A stretch of DNA of 64,000 nt. Origin: Brugia malayi. Taxonomy: Eukaryota; Nematoda; Chromadorea; Rhabditida; Onchocercidae. Positions 55,909 through 64,000 of the stretch are shown here, one piece after another. Position numbers and translations under genes: made by a program. How positions within the stretch are numbered: position 1 is the first letter of the stretch; each line of letters starts with the position of its first letter. The notes beneath the pieces are model-generated. The model was given only the letters and a program-made list of their open reading frames with translations, was not told the origin of the DNA and searched no databases. The stretch spans positions 1,258,001 to 1,322,000 of the forward strand of contig NW_025062477.1 of NCBI RefSeq assembly GCF_000002995.4, in the 5' to 3' direction.

Positions 55909-57427
55909 ATATTTCCCTATTTTCATATTTATTAGAATGAGGTTTAGTTAGCCAAATATCCTTCCAAATTTTCGCTGCTATTTATGATTGATCAGTAATA
56001 TTATGATAAATTGAAATTAGAGGATGATCATGATTAGTTTTTTGAGCTTTTTCCAAAAGTATTCTTGCATGTTTGTGTTATTTTGCTACGAAATATTTAC
56101 TGTGTTGAATGATTGAGCAATATTCATGTATCTTCATTTTAAATAGCTTATGAAATAACGGAGTATTTTATAACTTAGGCGAATATCAAAGAGGAAGAAT
56201 TCAGTAACTGACGTTCATCTATTGAACAGTTTCAGAAGGATGGAGCACTAGTAGACGAACTTACTCAGGTCTTTGATCTCTTGGACGATCTTTCAGTATG
56301 TTGTAAATTTTCATATTTTAAAAATTTTTATTTTGCAAGCGAACTCAGAAACTCATCGAAATGATTCTGTAGTTTCGGTGAGTCATGTTTTTGTTGCTGA
56401 TAATTATTAGTTGCATCTTCAGATTATTAATTTTCGTTTTTTCTCAATTCTTTTGTCTTCGTTTTGCTATTAAAATACAAATGTTGGAAGACAGTTTTGA
56501 AAATTCACAATGGATATGGTTGATTCAGGAAAAAATTAAACCATGATGGGTATAAATTGAATTTTGAAAGAATTTGTATATTTTCAACTGAATTACCTTT
56601 TTATATGTTAGGGAAATAACTTTCTTCCTGAAAATTTTGCTATATTTTTCCTTATCTACTTTGTGTGATAAAAAGAATATATATGTTTATACATATTAAG
56701 CTCGCTGCACTATGCTTAATTTGAATAGAATTTAATGGATCACCCCCATTTTCATCGGAAAAAAAAAATTCCAGTAAGTTTATATGGATGTTAATTTGTG
56801 TATTGTGTTTTTTAATTTCATATATTTTTCCAGTGAGAGTAAAATTTTGATCCTTTAGCGTTCTATTAAAATTTCGCAGCAGTGAGATAAAAGTTTTTGA
56901 TGCAGTACAGTTGGTCTTAAATTGGTTTTTCAAAAATATTATTATCTGATAGGCCTTGTTTTGCTATTTCTTTGCATTATTTTGGTTTCTATTAAGAGGT
57001 CGCTTATTAGTAGATGGTTACTTGAATGGGTTTCTCTTTTCCATTCACCGACAATTTCGAGATACCTCGCCGTTTAGAAGTGGACTGTATACTTTTTGAT
57101 CTATGCGATCTCAAGTTTCAATTTTGTTTCCTTTCCATTCTTTTGAATATTTCTTGCTTCCTTCTTTCTTTGTTTTATCTATCCTCTGAACACAGTAATA
57201 ATGGCAATAAATGAGTATATAATAAGAGCAACATTGTTTAATTAAGTTTTTTTTTTTTTTTTTTTTTTTGCTGCGATATCTTTTTTGATTATATTGGTTT
57301 TTTTTTTTTTTTTTTTTGTAAGCTATAAGTTACATCGATGAAATTGACCAAATATTGTGCATTCCTTTGTTTTTGTCTTCTGAATTATTTATATGTTTGT
57401 GATTATGCTTTGTCCCTGATTCTTGTG

Positions 57428-57461
<34 letters not shown>

Positions 57462-59392
57462 ACAGTGAAAAATAGATAAGGATAACGAAAAATACAAACA
57501 TTTAACTCTTTGCTTAATTGGAATTTATGACATTTTTGAATAGATTGGCACAGAAAATTACGAATCATGATTGTTTTAGTATTTTTATTCCAGTAGTTTC
57601 CAAAATTGCATATGCTTATGGGATATTCAGAATTGTAGATTTTGCAAGGAAGTATGAATATTTTTTCATTTGTTATTTCTCAAAAATATTTCATTTTTTA
57701 ATTTACAAAGTCATTCTTTAGAAATGATACATTCTTATTATTCTTTAAAATAAAAAATATAACTGTAGAATGGAATGAAAAAAAAAAAAAAAAAAAAAAA
57801 AAGGAAAGAAAGAAAACAAAAAATTGTGTAGATTATTTTTATTTAATATGTTGAATTACTTTTGGAAAATGCATAAATTTTTTTTTTCTTTTGTTTTTTT
57901 TTTTTCCTTTTTTTTTATAAGTTTTATTTTTGGTTTAGCATGAGACATATAAATTTCAGTTTACATTTACGCTGAAATTAATCATAATTCAGTTCGTTTT
58001 GATTTCCCTCATTCAGAAGAAGGCCGTTAATTTGACAATGAGCCTAATTAAATAAATTAAGCATCATCTTCAGAATCATCATTTGAAAATTATGCTCAAA
58101 CAAACTGTCTGTAGATTTTGTCTCAATTTATTTGGATCATATCGTACTCAGTCCATTTCTTTGGATTTTTCTAGAATTTTCTAAATCTGAATTCCTTAAA
58201 GAGTTTCTAATTTTTGTTTATGCTACTTGTATGTTTGTAATTTTTTTTTTTCTTTTTTGTTTTTGTTTTTGTTTACACATTGTATATTGGTCTCTTTACA
58301 AAAAAAAAATTCAACTCAGTTACCTTATATTGCGATTATTCACTAATTTTTTTCTTCTTTTGCTTGCTTGAATACGGGTTCCGGCGAGTTGTTTGTGTGT
58401 TATGAGTTTGAGAATTTTTAATTTTTCAAGATCTTTCTGATGATATTTTTGCTCAGAAATCTTTCAGCTGTATTTTTATGCTTGCTGTCACTATCGGCAT
58501 TAACATTTACGTTTGACAATAAAACTGCCATTTTAAATATTTGAAAAGATTTGAAAAGAGAGTACATTTCACAGCTGCAATATTTCCAACAATGTATCTA
58601 ACTTTTTGGGATAGTAAGTAAGCAAATTAAAATTAATAAGAAATATTATTGCAGAACAAATAAGAAAAAATTTTTATGTATAAGTAAGGGATGGTTGCTG
58701 AGCAATAAAATTGGTAAATCAAAAAAAAAAAAGTTTTTTTTTTTTTTTTCTAATTTCTATAATTAATTGTTAAAATAGTTTTTGACCTTCTGTGCACCAC
58801 AACTTTTCACAAATAGGTAATAGTTAAAGCCACACACACACACATACACTCATGCACCTCCATTTTTCTCTTTTTTTTTTGCATTCTCAATATGTTACCT
58901 TGAAAAGAAAGAAACAAACCTCAGACTTATTATTCATATCTATGAAATTTTATATTTCATTATTTTAGCTTAAGTTTATTCTTTTTTATCTTGAGTAATT
59001 TTTTTTTTTTTTCTATCCTAGTTTTTTTACATACAAATTTCTTGTATTGATATTTTAAAAATTTGCCATACTGTTAAATTAATTAAATTTCCTATCGAAT
59101 GGCTTTTGCCATTTTAGTGTTTAACACAGATAGATAGCATCGTGTGGTCATTGCCTTTGAGAAGATATATTGAAAGTTATTTGTAGATTTCCATGATTAG
59201 TTTACCTAGTTATGAAGTTTCTTCAAACTGAAGTTTTCATTTCGTATTCTTTATGATATATTTGTAGAGAAATTAAGGATCTAAAAAATATTCATAAATT
59301 AATAATACTGATGTCTTTTTAGATTATCAGTTAAGTTTCTTGCTACTATTTCTTTTTGCTTTCTTTTCAAATTTCAATTTTTATGCACACAG

Positions 59393-59453
59393 TTCACCGC
59401 GAGCACCGTATTCAACAGTTAAAGAAATGCAATTGCCAGTTTACACCTGCTAA
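59393..59453 (+). other. mec-8: Candidate distal C-terminal exon of mec-8
   Basis: If exon 2 uses the donor after 55904 (AATG / GTAAAT), it leaves TG. An acceptor ending ATGCACACAG at 59392 supplies T and continues in frame as CSPRAPYSTVKEMQLPVYTC, then stops at TAA 59451-59453. The stretch has normal codon texture and is clearly richer in GC than its surroundings. The resulting isoform would be 422 aa. The intron would be about 3.5 kb. Confidence 0.5.
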
Positions 59454-61811
59454 TTTGACTTATACAATTTCTTTGATTGTTTCTTCCATATGCAAATTAC
59501 TTTCCATTTTTTTTTTTTTTTTGAGTCTCTTTTAATATAGCAATTTTTTTTTCTTCTGCTTCTTCAAAAATTTTGCATTGGCATGTTTTGTAAAAGATGC
59601 TTATATTTGTGTAATGCATTTGTTGCGTGCAGAAAAAAAAAATTTTGTTTGTTTGTTTTTTTTTTTTTTTTTTTGTTTGTTTATAAACTTCTTATTTGCC
59701 GAGCAAATTGATTTTAATATGAACTCCCTAATTGTCGTATTCGTCACTTCATTATTAATTTTTAGAAATTTCATTTTTCTTTTTTGTTGTGAATGAAATT
59801 TCTCTTTTTTTTTTTTTTTTTGCTATTTGCAGCTGCTAACGACGACAAACTGTTAGACTGTTTGGAATTGCTTTTTTTTTCCCTTTTTTTGTTTTTTTTT
59901 TTTTTTTTTTGGAAATTCAACCAATAATTGAGTGCAAAACAGAATGTGATCAATTCTGTGGAACTTTTTTTGCAAAAATTCATCAAATTTCAAATTTATT
60001 AAAGGAAAACGATTTCTTTTTTCCTCGTAAATTTGATGAGATAATTTTATCAGTTGCTTATTGCATATATACACCTTTTCATGCACATACACTTTTCATT
60101 TATTATTATATCACTTTACACTAATTGTTTGTAAAATATTTGTACCTTTTCCTTTTTGTTTTTGATCTTTAAACTTTTTTATTCATTTTTCAAATTTTAT
60201 GTCAGTTTGTTTGATTCTTTATCACATTTATTGAACAAATTTAAACAAAATTTACTTTTTTTTTTTTTGAAAACGGTAGCTATACACAAACATGTATATT
60301 ACATCATAAATTTGATAGTTTTTATAAAATTTAATCATTTAAAAGGAATAAATGTGTATATTTTGACAACTAGTAATGTTAAACTGAATTACAAGACAGA
60401 TGTGCCTAACTGTATTCGACAAGAAATATTGCAAAAATTTCCTGACATTTCTTATTTGATGAAAATTTTCCTTTTATTTACAAAATACTAGAATATGCAG
60501 CATCATTAATTTTATAATTTCAAAATAATTCTAAACCATAAGAAATTGTTCGAAATGATCGTCATTACATTTAATTAGAATCGACATATTATTATATATG
60601 ATGTTTTCAGTATTACAAATACAAAGACTTATGCGACGTCTAAGTCACGACCAACAATTTATGCATTAAATTAAACTAAACTAGTTATTACCTTTGAAAA
60701 TTCATGATTCATAGTATTGATATGGTGTGATTCTAAGTTATACTTTAAATCTAGCATATCTTTCACTTATTCATTATTCCCAAATATTGTGACATATCAA
60801 AAAATGCTTTGAAATTTTAAAATTTTCAGCTGATCTATTCAAATATCAAATGAATAAAATTTGTTGAAAGTGAATAAAAATAAATCTAAAATAAGTTATG
60901 AATTGGAGAAAACTAACATATTACAGTTCATCTAGGTGCACAGTGTTATTGACTTTACAGATGCTTTTTCTGGTCGCAGAAAGTCAACAGTGAGTGCAGT
61001 GACAAAATTAAAACTAATTTGCTTTTTTGAATAAAATTAATTTTTAACGTGAAACAATTAAAATTTATATCTTTTATTTTACTATTCTGCTTACATTGTA
61101 CTGAAGTTTTATTAATTTTTTTTCGAAAAAGCAGTTAGCTGCAATTCAAATGACTAAAAGTTGCTTACTAGGAAGGTTTTTTTTTTTTTTTTGAATTTGT
61201 TTAAATTGGATTTTGCTTTACTTTGCTTTGCTTTCCTTCTTTCTTTTTTTTTTTTTTTTTTTTTTTAGAATATTTTAAGCCGAAATTTTTGGGAAAAAAA
61301 ATTGAAAATTATAGAGTTGTGCAAATTATATCACACATCAAATCATCATCATCATTTTGTTGTAGATAAAAAAATCCTTCTGGTCACTACTAAAATAATG
61401 GAACAGGAATTATTTATGTGGAAAAAAATGTCTGATCATTAATGAAGAGGTGAATAAAGATCGAAATATGCTTCTCTCACAAATTAGTTCCATTATTTGT
61501 CATCTTCATTTTGTTGACATCGCTTTCATACATAGTCATTTCTTATTCCAAAAATAAAATTCCATTCGTGACAATACGAATTTTTAATCAAAAATTTCGA
61601 ATAAAAAATCATTATTTTTTTGAATTGTAACAAATTTAACTAACCTAAATAGATAACCTAAATTTTTCAATAAAAAAATCTGGAACTACTGAAAGGATCA
61701 ATGAGTAAATCAATTTGGTGATTGAAAGAAGAAATGAGTGTCAAATTTAAAAATCATAATAATCTCAATTTTTTGTTTCCATTTCAATTTGCAAACATTT
61801 ATTTATTTTGC

Positions 61812-62029
61812 TTGTTTTTATAATTATTAAACTTGTCCGTATGGAAAATTTTAACATTTTAAAAGCTCTAAAATTAAATTTTAAGGATTCCTGGAGAATT
61901 CGATTTTCATGTTTTTTTGTTTGTTTTTATAATTATTAAACTTGTCCGTATGGAAAATTTTAACATTTTAAAAGCTCTAAAATTAAATTTTAAGGATTCC
62001 TGGAGAATTCGATTTTCATGTTTTTTTGT
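61812..62029. repeat. Perfect 109-bp tandem duplication
   Basis: Two adjacent 109-base copies (61812-61920 and 61921-62029) start at TTGTTTTTATAATTATTAAA and, as read, are identical throughout. The lack of divergence in non-coding DNA points to a recent duplication or an assembly artefact. Confidence 0.85.
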
Positions 62030-62044
62030 TTTTTTTTAACTTGC

Positions 62045-62071
62045 AGAGAGAGAGAGAGAGAGAGAGAGAGC
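62045..62071. repeat. (GA)n microsatellite
   Basis: About 13 uninterrupted AG/GA dinucleotides lie just after the 109-bp tandem duplication. Confidence 0.85.
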
Positions 62072-64000
62072 TATGCAAAAACATATTTGTAAATGATTGG
62101 TGATTATTTTTTCTAACATTTTCTTGAACTATTAGCTATCATTATTGGTGGTCCATTAAATTTACTTATATCTGAAATGTTATTATTATAATCAGAAACT
62201 TTTTTTAAAATGCTTCTTGCAAAAAGGATACAACAAGTCAGCCTTGAAGTAGTTAAATTTGAAAGATTTTATAAAATATGCTATTGCAGTCAATAATATA
62301 TTTTTCATGTTAATCTTTTTTTTTTGATTAAATATTGCATAATTAATCTTACTAATTTTATACATCAATATTGAATTTCGAAAAAAAAAAGCACATAATG
62401 TTTACAAAAATAATAGATTTGATATGTATTCACATTATAAATACTAGTAATTAAAAGTTTTTTATAATTTCAAAATGGAACAAATTTCATAGATTGCTGT
62501 TAAATAAGAAAAAGTAAATGAAATCATATTCAAATTTCAATGTTTTCTTTTTTTTTTTTTTTTTTGTAATCAAAATCTATGATCGATAAAGAACAATCTT
62601 ATTTAGTTTAATCTTTTTTTTTTTTTTTTTGAAATGAAAAATCTATTCTAATTTAGTTGATAGAGAAAAAAGTTGATTGTATGAAAAGGCAAAAAAAGAT
62701 AAATTAGTTCTTATGAGGAACCATACTGTAACAAATCTTGTCTAAATTAATTTGAAGAAATGAATTTTAGATTTTGTTCTTTTTGACTTTCCTTTTCTTT
62801 TCTCAATAATTTTTCACCTCTTTTCATTTTATTTTTGAGACAAATAAATTGTGATATGTATAAGAATGAAAATAAATAAATAAATAAAAAGATAACATAG
62901 AGCATAATACTTTGTTTATTCTGTAGATCATTTCTTAGCTCTTTTTCTCATTTACTTATTTTGGCTATCTTTTTTTTTAGTGTTTATTAATTATTAAGCC
63001 GAATTTATGTGATAAGAATAAATTGAAATATTAAAAATGTAAAACTCTATGTCTTAGCAAAATTTTTCATTTCAAGAAATAACTTTAATTTGCTCTAAAA
63101 TAAATGATTTGTTAAATTTTAACTTTCAAACTTTTAACTTTAAGATATTGAAGTTGTGAAATTTTCTCTTGTAAAAACTTTGATGAACGCAAATTTTGAT
63201 GCGCCACAATTTATGAATAATATATTACTGTAATATACAGTAATGTGATATACAGTAATATGATACATTAAATCACTGTTTATACAGTATGTAAGCATAC
63301 AGTACACAAATAAGTAAGTTAGCAGTACTTAAGTAATAATATTTTTGCCCCAACTGTAATTTTCATTTCAATTCCCTTTTTTTTTTATTTTCAGATTCAA
63401 TCTGAGCATATATTTTTACTGTATTAATTATGAAAAAATATTTTTGATTTAATTTTTTTTTCTTTTTTTTAAAAAAAATATCCCTTGAAGTTTAAAGCAT
63501 ATAATTTAAAGAAATAATAAATATTCTCAATTTTTTTTTTCCTAAACAAACGTCCAAGTAAAGTAAAATAAATGAGACCTATTAAATTTAATCACTGTAA
63601 GTAAATCTCTTTCACATTTTAATGATTCGTAAAAGTGCCAATTTACTTGAAATTTTAATGATACATTACATTTTGCTTGCACTACTAATTTTGATTATGT
63701 AATAATTGCCAGTTGAAATGCTCTATGATTTACTAATCATAGATCATCACTGGATTTTTTTCTTTTTTTTTCACTTATATCTGATACAATTAAAAAATCG
63801 AAGTAAATTTTTTTTGCTAATAATACTTTACAAAAAAAAAAAAAAAGAAACATTCAAAAATGAAAATTTAATTTTGATAAAGTAAGCAACGATTTACAAT
63901 ATTATCATAATAAATCTTACAGATACAATATTCTTTTTACCAAATTTCTAGTGCAAATTTTCGACATCTTTTTAAAAATACCATTTGGAAACCTAAAATC

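Larger units (their letters stand above)
55909..64000. other. T-tract-rich region downstream of mec-8 exon 2
   Basis: Apart from the candidate exon at 59393-59453, no coding sequence is supported. The plus strand holds unusually dense T runs (clusters at 57248-57270, 57298-57317, 57429-57454, 59500-59910, 61177-61266). Frames at 57518-57721 and 60156-60491 lack motifs and splice context. An in-frame segment at about 56233-56280 looks weakly coding but does not match the phase of mec-8 exon 2. Confidence 0.5.

Noticed and set aside
56233..56280. Coding-looking segment (KDGALVDELTQ...) after mec-8 exon 2
   Set aside because: Its acceptor needs phase 0, but exon 2 would leave two bases; joining gives an immediate stop.
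60156..60491. 111-codon plus-strand open frame
   Set aside because: Phe/Leu/Ile-rich from poly-T sequence, no homology recognised and no splice signals.

Overview
The window is eukaryotic nuclear DNA from a nematode, most likely a filarial (clade III) worm. The basis is a very AT-rich background with many long A and T homopolymer runs, short multi-intron genes with GT...TTTCAG or TTTTAG splice sites, and nematode-type orthologues. Several start codons sit a few bases after a bare AG acceptor with no coding exon upstream, the usual mark of spliced-leader trans-splicing. I see no bacterial genes, operon-style Shine-Dalgarno sites, CRISPR arrays, transposons, viral genes, rRNA or tRNA.

Layout from left to right. 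1-2249 (+): 3' end of an unrecognised gene with a Ser/Arg-rich tail. 4958-6537 (+): a small unrecognised multi-exon gene. 7096-9541 (+): S-adenosylmethionine decarboxylase proenzyme (smd-1/AMD1), a polyamine enzyme; I rebuilt it to 355 aa with all key residues present. 10778-22437 (-): a PIEZO mechanosensitive channel (pezo-1), rebuilt from 32 exons to 1764 aa including a proposed 10-nt microexon. 27574-32860 (+): a two-kinase MSK/RSK-type protein kinase (rskn-2), 785 aa. 34802-36233 (-): a Maf/ASMTL-like nucleotide pyrophosphatase, 201 aa. 36554-38626 (+): an ABHD18-type alpha/beta hydrolase, 357 aa, head to head with the Maf gene. 40083-42399 (-): mitochondrial cytochrome c1 (cyc-1). 42413-52584: a 10-kb gene desert with a perfect X-box-like palindrome and a G-quadruplex motif. 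52736-55908 (+): a two-RRM RNA-binding protein of the MEC-8/RBPMS/couch potato type, with a possible distal C-terminal exon at 59393-59453. The rest to 64000 is T-tract-rich non-coding sequence with a perfect 109-bp tandem duplication.

The genes belong to unrelated pathways: polyamine synthesis, mechanosensation, MAPK-activated signalling, nucleotide sanitation, respiration and splicing control. From memory, the rskn-2 - Maf - ABHD18 - cyc-1 run resembles a C. elegans chromosome I cluster (cosmid C54G4), so it may be a conserved block. I found no undescribed multi-gene system. The most useful leads are in gene structure: the pezo-1 microexon and its short N-terminus with upstream ORFs, the alternative mec-8 tail, and the X-box and G4 elements. 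All exon models come from hand reading of splice sites, phase and recognised protein homology; no search was run.
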